From NCBI RefSeq assembly GCF_037975245.1, contig NC_092576.1, forward strand, positions 41,129,611 to 41,193,610: 64,000 nt of DNA. Reading direction: 5' to 3'. The stretch is from Apostichopus japonicus. Taxonomy: Eukaryota; Echinodermata; Holothuroidea; Aspidochirotida; Stichopodidae. The notes beneath the pieces were generated by a model. It ran no database searches, was not told where the DNA came from, and saw nothing but the letters and a program-made list of their open reading frames with translations. Shown here piece after piece: positions 48,539 through 61,438 of this stretch (positions are counted from its first letter, which is position 1; each line of letters starts with the position of its first letter). A program made the translations under genes and the position numbers.

Positions 48539-51409
48539 CTGTTTTAAAGTGGAAAAGAGCAGTTAGTAAACCTGAATATGATAATATGCTAGTGTCCTTT
48601 GACTCCTTGGACTCCAATATATCAACCCCAATCTTGGCCCAATGTCTGACCCAGAGGGGAGAAGGGGTACACATGAGGCTTTCACCCCCATGGAATTGAA
48701 GACTGTAAGCATTTTACTGCACTGGTGCATGTCAGTCTCTGAAGCAATAATATTCCTTGTTACTACATTATATTGATTCAAAACTAATTATATAGTTGCC
48801 ATAAAATTTTAGGATTTTGGAGTAGCCGACAACAGGAACGAAATCAGGATTTAGGAGCACTTCACGTTTTAACAATTTTGATATGTTAACACTATCCTGG
48901 CTTCACTGATTAAATAGGCTTAGGGCCTAGCTCTTGCTAAGTTGGAGTTGGACGTGACAATGTTATTTTCTACGAAATTTTAACAGATTTGTAGGTGCAT
49001 ACAACAAAGACACACGTTTTTTTTTTTAAATGAAAGCTGAAGGTTAAGGAATGTGAAGCATCAATCGAATTAATCAAACAGCTGCACAAAATTAGGACTC
49101 ACCTTTGATGTTGTGACCTAGCCTACACAGACTTCAGTCTAGAAATAGTGTGCACGCTACCTAGGGCCTAAGTTAGAGCCCGTAGAGGCCCCTTTTCTTC
49201 TAAGTTCTATTTGAGGCGTATTACAACGAACCGAACTTGTCAAAAAATTGGCAAAATCGCTTGGTCAATAACTTCCTGGGCTCCTGCCTTTAATTGTACC
49301 GTAAATTGTCGAGAGGAATAATAAATTTAAAATGCCGGTATATCCTAGTCATTGAATCAACTTGAAGTAGGCCTAACGTTTAATACTAACTCGCATCATG
49401 TAGTGTACTTCACTTTTTCACCTTTGACCCTCAAGTTTTATGTCAAATTCACGTACGTACATAATATAAGCTTAAGGAGGTAGCACTTGTATGTTACTAC
49501 GCGACTGTGGTCGCCGTTTTCTTGTTCGTCGGAAAATATCACAGAAACAGATTGTAGTAGTAGAAACCGTCAGGAGTGTCACTCGTTGACTTGTTAAATG
49601 GCTGTCAGCGTTGCTTGTTATTGCACTTGCTTCAAGTAGCATTTTTTCACTCACAATCAAGTCAGAATTGATTGAAATATCTTTTCTAATCAGTTTGGGT
49701 TGTAGACAAGCCACACTACATGACACCGACGGTTTTTTCTTGAAAGTCAGTCTAGAGCAATGTATAGGGTGTCCATTATGTGTTTGCATGAACAACTTAA
49801 AAATAGTAATACACAAAATATGACGACAGATCATGAAGAAGTTCGAATTCAATGTATAACGTTAAATGCTTGTCTACACTGCGGTTGGACACCTGCAATC
49901 ACAAATAAGTTACGCTTGGCAGTTACATTAGCACACTGCGGTTCAAGCGTCCTTTGACTCGAGTCAGAGAACAATAGTATTCACTGTTGATGTCAGTTCT
50001 GCATGAAGATTAAAAACACTGATAATGTGCATTCTGACAGTTAACCCACCACAATGGAGGTTATAGGTCGGTTAATTACGCGGTGACTTGATTCGGGTTT
50101 TCAAGAATGGTATGGTTTAGACATTTTATCCTTCACTGACCTTGTTTTCAGGTTTGCCAAGCAGAACTACCAGAGATCAATGTCTTAAACTCCAGAAGTT
50201 TTAAGTACCATATATTTGTCAAAACTCCTTTTTATTCTCAGAGGGTTATGGAATAATTTGTCTGAGAAAGTTGTACTTGCCAGTAGTGTATGAACATGGG
50301 AAGTATCACTTCCTTGGTAAGAATGGCTTTGGGTGTTCATTTAGAATATTTGAGAACAAATGGAGAGTGAATGCTTCCAGGAAAGTACTTTTTGAAAACG
50401 CCTAGCAATTTTAGCGTGCTATGATTTGGGGCGATTGGCTATGCACTTTCAATTTATTTTAAAAGCATACCCATATACATGCAAGAACCAAAAACTCCAC
50501 TTGGTTATTCTTAACACAAAATATATTTCATTATACGGAAATAAGTCCAAACATTTTCTTCACCTTAATGCTGTTTGGGATCGGCGGTATATTTCGAATC
50601 TTCATGTAATTGTTGACAAGGGCTCTTTGGTTCCAAAAGTAGACTTCGGACAAGTCCGAAAAAAAGAAAAATCTTGAGTCTTCCTCTGCCACACACCAAT
50701 TTCTTGGTCTCGTCATTTTATAAAATTATTATTTAGGCGTTTCGAACTTTTTCGCAACTTCGGCTCTACGATTTTGCGTTTGGTGCATCCGTACATGAGC
50801 AGTCTAACCTTGTCAGGGTACAAATACGTTGGTGGTCTGAACAAGTCCCTGGTCTAACAAACGTATACGTATGTGTATGCAACTACGACAGTGAAAATTT
50901 ACGATATCAAATAATAGTGCGGATGTTTGTGGCAGAAAAAAAAGACAACAAAGTCTGGTTGAACATCTCCACGTTTGCGGTCAACATCGAGAGGGCCGAT
51001 GAAAGATGATATTACGTAATCATTCCTATCACGTTGCGTTCTCTCACACAGGAAATGAAGGTTAACGTTTTTTTAAGTTGACGACATGCCATGGCCTTAG
51101 CCTTTAATTAGAACTATAGTTGTAAATAATGAAAACAGTGTTTTTGGCGAATAGGATCATTTATATACCTACCAGTATGTGTATGCATGGAGGTCAAAAA
51201 CAGGTAAAAAAAACCCAGGTAAAATGGAGGTAAAAAACAGTTTAACCTCCATGGAGGTAAAAACAGTTTTCCCTCCATGGTGTATGCATGTGTGCATGCG
51301 TGAGTGTATGTATGTATGCAATGCATGTACGTGTATAGGTATGGATGGGTGGGAATAACAAATAAGCTGCATTAATAATATATGATGCATTTCATTGAAA
51401 ATAAGGCTG
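48539..51409. other. Flank of the minus-strand gene
   Basis: A donor-like TCAAAG|GTGAGT on the minus strand (at about 49113) may end a 5' non-coding exon of the neighbouring gene. No start codon precedes it in frame. A self-complementary motif ACCTCCATGGAGGT lies near 51245. Otherwise nothing was recognised. Confidence 0.3.
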
Positions 51410-51410
51410 C

Positions 51411-51412
<2 letters not shown>

Positions 51413-51459
<47 letters not shown>

Positions 51460-51503
51460 CATAAATATATATTTATATACATATATATATATATATATAT
51501 ACT

Positions 51504-51573
<70 letters not shown>
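51413..51573. repeat. Compound (AT)n / (ATT)n microsatellite
   Basis: Pure AT runs with short interruptions are followed by about 13 ATT repeats (from about 51532). All Ile-Tyr and Tyr-rich open frames here are artefacts. Confidence 0.95.
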
Positions 51574-51574
<1 letters not shown>

Positions 51575-51645
51575 GAAAACCAGAGAAATAAGATATGACT
51601 CATAATTGACAAATAAGGATTAAAGTTTTAGAAAATATATTAGAA

Positions 51646-51671
51646 TTTCGGTCCCCTTGGGGCCTTCGTTA
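51646..51671 (-). other. Hammerhead-core-like motif
   Basis: On the minus strand: CTAACGA, a strong hairpin (GGCCCC-AAG-GGGACC, one bulge or mismatch), then GAAA. Same architecture as 6307-6333 but two changes from CUGAUGA. Probably the end of a retroelement copy. Confidence 0.3.
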
Positions 51672-51673
51672 GC

Positions 51674-52799
51674 AATACTTGGCAGTCGAATGAAAAGTAC
51701 AAAATATACTAACACAATGAAAGTATGACGCTAGATAAGTGTAAGTTGCATTGATGGAATTAAAACCAAATAAACCATGACTATACAGGAAGCGGATGAA
51801 TGAGCAAAGAACGGATAACATGTTTGTAGACTTAATACGAAAGATCCAATCGATTTCTTTACGTTTACGTTCAGTAGCAAATTTGAAGTTCGAGGCAATT
51901 AAAATACATTTTTAGTTTTTGAGAGAAACGGGGAATCTGATCAAATTATCACGAAATATACTATTTGTGATTACTAAAACGTAAGCGGAACCGGGAGCCT
52001 GTTCACCTACATAATTGCCCCCTTTGCAAAGTACACAATAGAAAATGTAAATAACATAACACAAGAGAGGGAATGGGGATAGTTGACTATAGTCTTAGAC
52101 TCGTTACCATTAAATATCATTGAATTTCTGTTATTGTGTGATTTCTGAAGAACAGATAAATGAAACGTTAACCTATGTGTGCAACAAATTTTACATCATT
52201 ACTCACTATCACACATTCCCACTAGGATATTTTTAGTATTCAACAGGGTTGTATAGTATTTAGGTTGTCCCTTGCAATTTTAAAGTGAGTGTTAGCAGGG
52301 ACGTAGCTGAGCCTGAAGTTGGGGGGAGGGGGGAATGCAGTGGCTGAAATTCCAACTTGATGGGTTTTGGAGCCAGAAAATTCCGACTGCTGCCTTGTAC
52401 CCCCCCCCCCCCCCACCCGCACTACTCGTGAACGATACGGTCAGTGTTAGTCAGACATCCCATCTTCCGCGACTGCAATTTTGTTCCGAATTTTTTGCGG
52501 TACATTTGTAGCACTGGCCCTCACTTCACTAACTTATTATTCACTCTGGTTAAGCGGGTAAGCAACTGAGTTGAGTTATCTGCTTGATAGGCTACATAGA
52601 CTACTAACTTCAAAAGCTATGTTAATGTAACAAAGGGGAAAACCTTTTTTTCAACAAATTATATTCGACGACATAGTGAATTACCCTAAAATACAGTGCT
52701 TTTTCCTAGCGCGCTTAATATTATTTTCTTGGGGGGGGGGGGGCTATTTATCACTCACATGATTTTTTTTTTAAATTGTTCACTTCATTCCAACTGAGC
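51674..52799. other. No gene seen
   Basis: Contains C- and G-homopolymer runs (near 52399 and 52732) and repeat-like text, but no exon. Confidence 0.5.
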
Positions 52800-53125
52800 A
52801 TTGGGAATGAAATGAATACTTAAACATTTTGCAGAAAAATGTTGAATTGACGACTGATACGATAAGTTATCAATTAAACATTTTGCAGAAATTTTTCAAT
52901 TGCTCCATTGGAATGAAGTGAACAATTGAACATTTTGCCAAAAAATGTCCAATTGACGAGATAAGATATGTTGTCAATTAAATATTTTGCAGAAAATTTT
53001 TCAATTGCTCAGATGGAATGAAGTGAACAACTGAACATTTTGCAGCAAAATGTCCAATTCACGAGATATGATAAGTTGTCAATTAAACATTTTGTAGAAA
53101 ATTGTTCAATTGCTCAGTTAAAGCA
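52800..53125 (+). repeat. 105-bp tandem repeat, three copies, with dyads
   Basis: Units start with GGAATGAA at about 52804, 52910 and 53015 and contain AACATTTTGCAGAAA twice per unit. Each unit also has a dyad CAATTGAACATTTT...AAAATGTCCAATTG able to form a stem. Confidence 0.8.
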
Positions 53126-56100
53126 ACTAAGCAATCCAATTTTTTTTTTTATAAAGATTATAAAGATATAAGATTTTATCTTGTTATCTAAACAATTTAC
53201 TGAAAAATTTCACCCTATGGGGCAAAGTTTTTCTCATGTTGATGGCACTTTAAAGCTTCCGTAGATAAGCATTGAGCGTTTTTATCGTATACTTTGTACA
53301 GTAGTTTTATTAGGCATTTTTTTTACAGTATTCAAAATCACACGAAGTTTTGTATGGTGGAGTATAAAGATCGCGAGATACAATTTCTAAATTTGACAAG
53401 GAAAACTTGGTAAATATGACTGATTAAAGGTCAATTTTGACCGAAAATTGTAGGTCACTCACAAATTACAAGAATATATGAAATTAGAGTGCGACAGTCG
53501 GAAAAATTAGAGTGAGACAGTCGGAAATTCGGACTGTCGCACTCAAATTTTCCAACTATCATCAGTTTTACAAAGATTGGGGGTGGGGTGTGAGACACCC
53601 CCACCCCTCTAGCGACGTCCCTGAGTGTACGTATACACACGGCACGTCGAATAATACACGGGCGAAACTCGCAGTGTCCTGCATTACCATTGAACTTCTG
53701 AGTTCGTATATTTTTCAAGAAACCGACACGGATACATACGACAACGTATACCAATATGTAAATGTCTCTCAAGATCGGTATGTCATAGGCACCTAGATGA
53801 CTGAATTTCCCAGTGAGGTAAAATTCCTCCTAGATGGTAATCAAACGGTTTAAGAATTTTACCCAAAGGTGACCATATTTTAATATGGAGCATATATGGG
53901 GCCAATACATCATAACTTTAAGCCTTCGAAATAACCTATTGTAGTTGCATATAACAAGGTTTGAACCTAACTGGAGACCAAAACTTCCCCGTATGCAACA
54001 CCTTTGAAAAATAAAGAGGCGCGGGGGGGGGGGGGTCGGAAAGAGGATTCAAGAAAGTTTGTAATATATAGGCTTCTTAAATAGTGCAGTTCCTAAAGGG
54101 TCTACTCGTTTGTATTGGGTTTTAATGCCTTCTGAATCGCTTAATTTTCAAACAGTTTCTGTAAAAACTACTATTTTTCAGTCATACTTTCTCAAGCGTG
54201 GGCACAATGCCTAAGCGTGGGCACAATAAAGTTACTGTCACACATGCATGTTAACCAATATGTATAAGTGTAGTGTACGCGGCTGCGTGCAGTACATATT
54301 TTGTCTATGTATATATGTTAATCGTGATGTCTTTTTCCCGTGTTGATAGATGGGCTATAGAATGGGGTGCCTCCTATGATAGTAAGAAACCCGTTACCAT
54401 TAAGTACCATTGACGTACCCATCTGTGGCGTCGCCAAGGGGGGGGGGGGCTGGGGCCTGAAAAAATCGTGCCCCCAGGTGCCCTTCCCCTTCAGGTGCGG
54501 TTGTAGTGTTAAAAAAAATACTCAGACAAAAAACTTTATTTGCCTAAATTAAAAACATCAATATTGGACAGATGCAAGCCCGAAAATTACTTCAAGTTGC
54601 TAAATATAGCACCAGATTGCATCTGAGGACCCTTAAAATTGATCCAAAATTCACAAAGTGGAAGGGAGAACTCTCCCCTATCACCCCTCCCCAGGACGGC
54701 ATTTAACAATACACATTGTGCCTCCATAAGTAAGTGATGTCCCCCCCCCCCGTACTACATGAAATTGGACAGTAATGATGGATGAAGAACCCGAAGTACA
54801 TCTGTTTTTCCGTATCACATATTATTTCACAAAAATTACAAAATTTAAACCCCAATGACGTGCGGGCATAATCTATACGAATTCAATACATCACTAACTA
54901 TAGGTGGTGGCGAGATCCTCAACCCTAAATGTGATAGATTTTGTGTATAACTTCTGCATATCAGTTTCCAATCTTATTTCCGAAAATTTTAATCAATAAG
55001 AAGTGCTGAATGTGAACAAATCCTAAATGAGAGTATATGCCTAGAGTCGGCGAATAAACAATTTTGGTTGTAAAAATGTATACATGATATTTTTCTCAAA
55101 TTGATACATATGACCTTGAATTTTACCCATCGTTTTAATTGTGTTAATGACAATGACATATGTAAAGGAGGATTTTGTAACACCTTTAGATCCACAGATA
55201 TGTGTGTTTTCCACGTCGCAAAAAGTACGCCCTCTATTCCATCTTGTTGCTAAAATGTGTTTTTTCCCTCTTTTGTTGGAGACTAGGTATTTTCCTTTAT
55301 ATTGTAACATGATTCAGCTAGGAGTTGATCACAATGCACAGAGCAAATTGGTAAATTTGTATAATTATATTCCAAACAAAATTGAAATAACCCTATCAAT
55401 TAGACACAAGCATTTTACTGTTTTCCAAAATTATCATGGAAGTTTGATGTATTTTGCCACATTAGGAGGCTTTAAATGTATTGTCAATGTTAGTGCGATT
55501 AATTAAGTGAAAATAGCTATGGCTGTAGAAAATCGGAGGGTTGAGCGCCGTAGGCTAGGACTATATTGTAATGGACTTGTCGCAACAGAAATGTGTATGT
55601 GTTTGTGTATGGGTGAGGCGGGGGGGGGGTGGGGATATAATGATATTCTTTATAGCAAGTGATTTTAATGTTATGATCACAAGCTGGCTGAAAAAATATA
55701 CCATAATTTATCTTACAAGCATGCAGCTATTTTTTGGGGTGGGGGGGGGGGGTGGTCAGGTCGACCGTTGTTTATATAGGATCAGCAAAGTCGTTGGGAG
55801 CTGGGGTTAGCATCGATGTGGGGCAGATCTCCATGCCCCTGCCCCCATATCCCACCGTGCTACTGTTTACAAACAAGTGAAAGCGAAATTTTCCAAATGT
55901 ATCCATGTAAACCACAAATGAATACTTCTACAGAAAGGCTAACCTAACACAAATAAGACTATAGGCATGCATGTGTGTTTGACAAGTAATACTGATGAGA
56001 ACTCCGCATAGTGCATATTTTTACACAGTACAACTAAACAAGTCTACTACAGTACTATTATAAAGGTTACCAGCGTTAGCCTTTTCACACAATAGATCTA

Positions 56101-56639
56101 GCGTATTTTTTCACCTTTCTAGGATTCCAGCATACGTTTTATCAAAAATCGCACCAAATCGGTAATTCACAAAATAATTACTTTGTTTTCTGAAACTTTG
56201 AGACCAAATTACCACTTGGCAACCCAATAAAATATATTTATAGGCTTCCGTGGCTTTTACACTATAATACCGCGTAAACTGTTTTAATATTAATGGGTTT
56301 TTCATACTTGGATTTTTCATTAGGACTGAATCAGCATTTTTGTAAAATCCACAGTTAATTTTCTTGTATTATTTCCTGATTGTTATTAACCGTTTTAACT
56401 TGTTAAAATAATCACTAGACTGCCTATGATATGAATCAGTGCAACGAGCAGTCAACGAATTATTGAAAACAGCACATAACAAGTGTGTGAAACTGATTAT
56501 CTAGCGTTTTCTGGGGTTTTGTTTTGGCAAATCTAACGTTTTTTTGTTACTTGTCGCTGGTAACCCTGATTATTATTATGCTAACCGTAAATGACCTTTG
56601 GCCACCCCGTACTAGTTTGAAGTGATTGACAGATCAGCT
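53126..56639. other. Repeat-like, no gene supported
   Basis: Several poly-G/poly-C tracts (54020, 54435, 54740, 55620, 55740) and TGACC-containing text. An open frame of 121 codons at 55141-55506 has no family or splice support. Confidence 0.45.
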
Positions 56640-56893
56640 GTGCCGCAACCCATTACAACTCCCTGGTAGTACAGTAGATACTGTAAGTGTAATCGCACAA
56701 AAACATCGTGTGTTATGACACATACGTTGTACTGCCTGTCCCAGGGCAACTCCGAATATTGAGCCTATCGTTTTAAATTCTACACTTGTTGCTAGCGTCC
56801 ATACTGACACGATTTTTATCGTCAACTCTTCTTCGAAATCGGGTGTTTTTCGTAAAAAGCATGCATCCTGAATTCCTGACCATCGTCGATACA
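56640..56893 (-). pseudogene. PIF/Harbinger (HARBI1-like) transposase fragment
   Basis: The minus strand encodes LTIKIVSVWTLATSVEFKTI followed by GSIFGVALG, matching the helix-turn-helix region upstream of the DDE domain in HARBI1-type transposases (pattern LAxxLWxLATxxxxRTIxxxFGV). A frameshift follows and the similarity seems to continue in another frame (THDVF), then ends. No catalytic residues or terminal repeats were found. A dead fragment. Confidence 0.5.
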
Positions 56894-56899
56894 ATACTA

Positions 56900-58142
56900 T
56901 AAAACAATCATAACTGACCTATGAATCTAACGTAGCATTGTCACTCTAGGCTATGAACCTTGAAAACGAAAGTTTTGGACCAAATGTACTACTAGTACGC
57001 GATTTCCGGCTGCGAATGACACATTTCCAATCCGAATTTTTTACCGGCCCGGGCAAGGATCAGATCCATAGTACGGCTCGAGTGCAAATGCGACTGGATC
57101 AATGCATCAGTTTACCCCGTGGAGAGATGATCGTCTGATAAAATCAGAGGACCTGATCTGGATCTTGTATAAAAGAACAAGTCCAAGAACAGATTTAAGA
57201 ACTTAGGTAAGTGCTAATTTTCAAATTTAATCTTTATAGCAGCAAATATGCTTATATACTTCATTATTGCATACTGTACATGGTGCATATTGCTTTAATT
57301 TATTTCAGGCTTTTCCAGTTACAAACATCCCCCTCCCCCCCCAAGAAAAAATAACAAAACAAATAACAGTTTTGGCATATATATGTCCCTGCATGGTCCA
57401 GTGTGCAGATTTTTACTCACATTTGTTGCTCTCACTATGTGTGATTGTGGGAACTAGGGACTGTGTCCCAATGGCTAGGAAAATTATTGAAGGTCAGGCT
57501 ATTTTATTGAAGTTAATGAGTTTTGTCCTTTTTTACAAGTTGTACTGAAGTTTGGTAGAACAGTACCATTTTGACAAAATATTGTCAACTAAAAATTCAC
57601 TTTTCAACATTGCAGCATTGATACTGACATTGGAGAAGTCCTCTCCCTCCAAACATCCACATACAGTACCTCTCAGATGTGCAAGATTTCTTTACAGGGC
57701 TACACAGTCTGCATAAAGTACTAACCTCAGAAGCAATCAATCACAACAATATTGTCTTGCCTGATTGCAACTCCATTGTGGAAATAAAACCTGAAAACTT
57801 TGTCCCTTTGGTTGTGGTCAAACAGTGTGTCAATAAAGGATCATATGACACCTAGCCAGATCATATCACAGTGTAAGGCAGTCTATACTGCAGCAACCAA
57901 CAGTGAATATATACAGTCTTCAAAAGCAGGGTTAACCACAGAAAGGGAGTAAAACTGTTGAGCAGTGGTCATGCTCTGAGGACTTACTCTTTCAATGCAT
58001 GCCTTTGGATACTGTTTCACATTCATGGCTCATATTATTGTGGTGTGCAGCTGAGTAAATGAAGATTTAGTTGTGCTCATTTGTCATTGTGCTCCACTTA
58101 AATGGGAAACAAAATGTGTGAAGGAAACCTAACAAATTTTAA
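56900..58142. other. No gene supported
   Basis: Small open frames (56953-57138, 57267-57548) lack support. Confidence 0.4.
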
Positions 58143-59128
58143 CAAATTACCAGTTTTCTGTCAGAATGTAAAGAGGATGATCCTGACAAATTGGACATTG
58201 AGCCAACTCTTTTCTCATCTCCACACAAAAGCAAGGGAAATACATCCCTACCTAATACACTTAAAAGGAACGTGAGCATGGATAATGAAATGGAAAATTT
58301 GGAAGAGGAACCAACTTTAAATAATCATACTAAAACAAAACTTTCACTGTCGTTTGAATGGGGCAGTCACTGTGAGTCACAACATCAGTACTATTTCTCC
58401 AGATACAACAAATGATTCGCTGCGGTTGTACCTTGACATAAGTTCAAATGGAAGTAGTAGCAGTAGCTTTGGTATTGCCAGAGAATTTTCTGCATCAATT
58501 TCTTCATGTGATCAAAACCTTTTTTATTCACCAGGAGTGAGAAAAAACGAAGGAGACGCAATCAAGCATTTGATCCACTGCCTATGTTCCAATCTGATTG
58601 CTGTGATGGTAGCTGTATCAAATCGCTTTCTTACGATGACCTAGAACAGTCTTTTCTAGAGGTTAGTGAAGTGAGGGAAACTGAGCTAAAGCAATTCACT
58701 CTGGACAAGATTTGGATTCATTAGGAAAGATCATGTCACACCTGAGACAAATCTTGTTCTATTTATGTAATTTGTGGGAAGATTGTATGTGAGAAAGCAT
58801 TTTGTATGTTCTTTGGTATTAGTAGCAAGTTATTCAAAGATTGTCTGAAATAATTTCAAGTTGGCAAGAAAAATGCAATTCATGGCAATAAAGGCAAGAA
58901 AAGGATGAGAACAAAAACTCCATTTGCACTAGCTTGGATGAGGTGTTTGTTTGAACATATTGGAGATTACATGCCCCACAAAACAGAAGTGCACCTTCCA
59001 GTGTCATACACAAAGACTTCTCTCCATGCACGCATGAATAAGGAAATGATAGAAATTGGCATTGGTGAACAAAGCATCATTTCCAAGGAATACTTTATGG
59101 AAATCTTTAGAAGAGTTCAAGATTCCTA
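58143..59128 (+). pseudogene. N-terminal half of a DUF7869-like protein, decayed
   Basis: Protein-like segments follow one another in changing frames: a polar stretch (LDIEPTLFSSPHKSKG), a Ser-rich stretch (YLDISSNGSSSSSFG), a cysteine segment (FQSDCCDGSCIKSLSYDDLE), ICGKIVCEKAFCMFFGISSK, then HGNKGKKRMRTKT...IGDYMPHKTEVHLP...EYFMEIFRRV. Order and motifs fit a large animal family of unknown function annotated as DUF7869-type and often repeated like a mobile element. At least three frame changes and stops (for example the TAG after DKIWIH near 58721) show decay. The family name is from memory of its pattern. The C-terminal half lies at 63067-64000. Confidence 0.5.
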
Positions 59129-61438
59129 ATTATTTTATCTTGTGAATGTGCATGGATTTATGACAGTTATTGTTGCATACATTGCATGGGAAAAGGGGAA
59201 TAAAATTTCAAATTCCTCATAGCTAGTAGCTTTAAATTGATTAACTAGCATGAAGACATTGATAAAGTATACTGAAACTTGTGAGGTCGAAAGTGCTGTT
59301 GTAAGACTGTTTTGCGAAAATTCAATTTCACACAAGCAATAGCTGTGTACATTACAAATGATAACTTTCAAGTACTGTACATAGTCTGCTGATCAATCAC
59401 AATTGGTGGGTTTTAGCCTGGGGTGTCAAAACCACAGGCATTGCATCCTTTTATCTTTGCTGACTATGGAGGCTTTAACTTCATACAATCCAGTGACATT
59501 TAGTCACTGGATTAGTTAAGTTTGTTTAGTTAACTACATGTGCAGTCCATTAAACATTTCTTCAGAAAAATTCATGTGTCTCTATTGTTAGCTTCAGCTT
59601 CAGCAAGCACAAAGACTGTACTGTACATACTGGAGAGAATACACCTCACAGCTAGTGTGCCACTAAAGCTGCATTATCATTCCTTAAAAAACATTAGAAT
59701 TATTGTCAAAAATTTTGATTTAAAGAAGTTCTAAAGAACATGTTACATAAGTTTGATTGCAACCTCCACTCAAATCAGGAGTAAAAGTGCTTTCTGCTGA
59801 AATGTCAATGAACAACTCCCTTAGATAGTGACATTTTCAGAAAGTTCCCCCAAATATGCCAGAAATTAAAATATGCTTACCTTTGGTCAAACTTCTTTAA
59901 TTGTTTTAATTTCCACCTTTGAGGACATTTACCTCAACTGTGTGGGAAAATGATTAGGGTCTTATTTCCAAACATCCCTATCAATTGGTCTAATAAATAA
60001 CATGAGAAGATGTTGTACAGCTTTACTTGTTCTTTTCTCAATAGCAACTCTCAACACCCTATACTCCTTTAAAGGAATTCTCTAAAGTACCTAAAAGAAT
60101 GCTTAACTTCAGTTATAATTAGTAACAAAATTCAACATGCTCATTGCATTATTCTATGGGTATTCATAAAAACAAGATGGTTCAAATTGACACAATAAAA
60201 CTCTATCACTAATCACTACATAACTTTTTCTTGATTAGGTTAAGCAGTTCAATTTTACACCATTGTGTGAAGTAAAACTTATACTTTAAATGCTTAATTA
60301 AAGTATTTCAACAATATATTTTTATAGACGACTGAGTTTACTGTGGGTGGTACTTGAAAGAGGTAGCGGAAAGAACGAGGAGTGGAAAGAAAAATGAAGA
60401 ATGCCGACAATTGCAAGAAGTTCATCTTAATCATCTTAAGTGAGTCAAAATATTTTACTAATTTAGAGTTAAAAGTTGATGTCTGCTTTCCTTTTTGAAT
60501 CCTTGCAGAAGTCAAAAGCAATAGAAAGACTATCTATTCCTTCAAGTCCTCTATATGTGTGGGTGTGTCAGTGATGCTCCTAGTTAACACTTATCTCTTT
60601 CAAAAACTTTCTTGAACTACAAATTGGATATAGTAGCCCTAACTAAGATGATAAACCCTAAAGTTCAGAGAAAGGTCATTGGATCGGTCTCAATTTTTCG
60701 TAACAAGTAATTAAAATGGCAGAAAATGAGATAGCCTGAGTCTTTTCTGGCCCTACTTTGAGTGTGCTCTATATTCACAAGCAAAGGCATGTTTGAGTTT
60801 TACTTTCCATAGGATCCTTGCCCAGTAGTAGTTGTACGGGAAAAGTGCAAAAAAAAGTCAAGCGGGTGGTACGTTTTATGAACAGCGCCCTCAAACTTAA
60901 GAAATCTCACTTTCTGGCCCTAATTGGGGGTCCATTTTGGGCCTGTGGGTATATTTCAATTTTTTTTTTAATACCATTTTTTCAGGAGCGTATTGTTCCT
61001 ATTTTTCGAAACTCAAGTAAAAACGTTGTGTATTTTGTGTTATCTACTCAAATTTATGACTCGAAAATTGCGAAAATCACCTCGTTCACGTATGTATGAA
61101 AATGCTTGCACAAGCCGATTTGAGTAATTCAAATGACAAAAACTTCTTAACATTAGCATACAGGTGCTTAAAAATTAAGAGGGTGGTCCACTAGCATAAG
61201 GGCTACCAATAAACTGCATTTCCAGGGTCATATGCCGAACGATGTCTGTGAACAGCACCCTCAAACATCACATTTTACAAATATTTTGGGCTATTTTGGG
61301 CATTTCAAGGTCAAATTTGGTCACAATTAAAAGTTTTATTTTTGGTTTTCAATACAAACTAGTAAGATATGTATAGTTATGATGCAAAGAATGTGCTAAA
61401 ACATATTTTATATAAGTTATTAATGCTCTGGAGGGCAG
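59129..61438. other. Interval inside the decayed gene
   Basis: No exon recognised. Two diverged direct repeats carry TGAACAGCGCCCTCAAAC (about 60880) and TGAACAGCACCCTCAAAC (about 61250). Confidence 0.4.

Noticed and set aside
49472-49852. 126-codon minus-strand open frame upstream of the ParB-like gene
   Set aside because: Could be a 5' exon, but no splice donor or phase link to 48538 was found; composition not convincing.
51169-51612. Tyr/Ile-rich open frames up to 147 codons
   Set aside because: Translation of the AT and ATT microsatellites.
55141-55506. 121-codon open frame
   Set aside because: No family resemblance, no splice context, surrounded by repeats; a 89-codon frame overlaps on the other strand.
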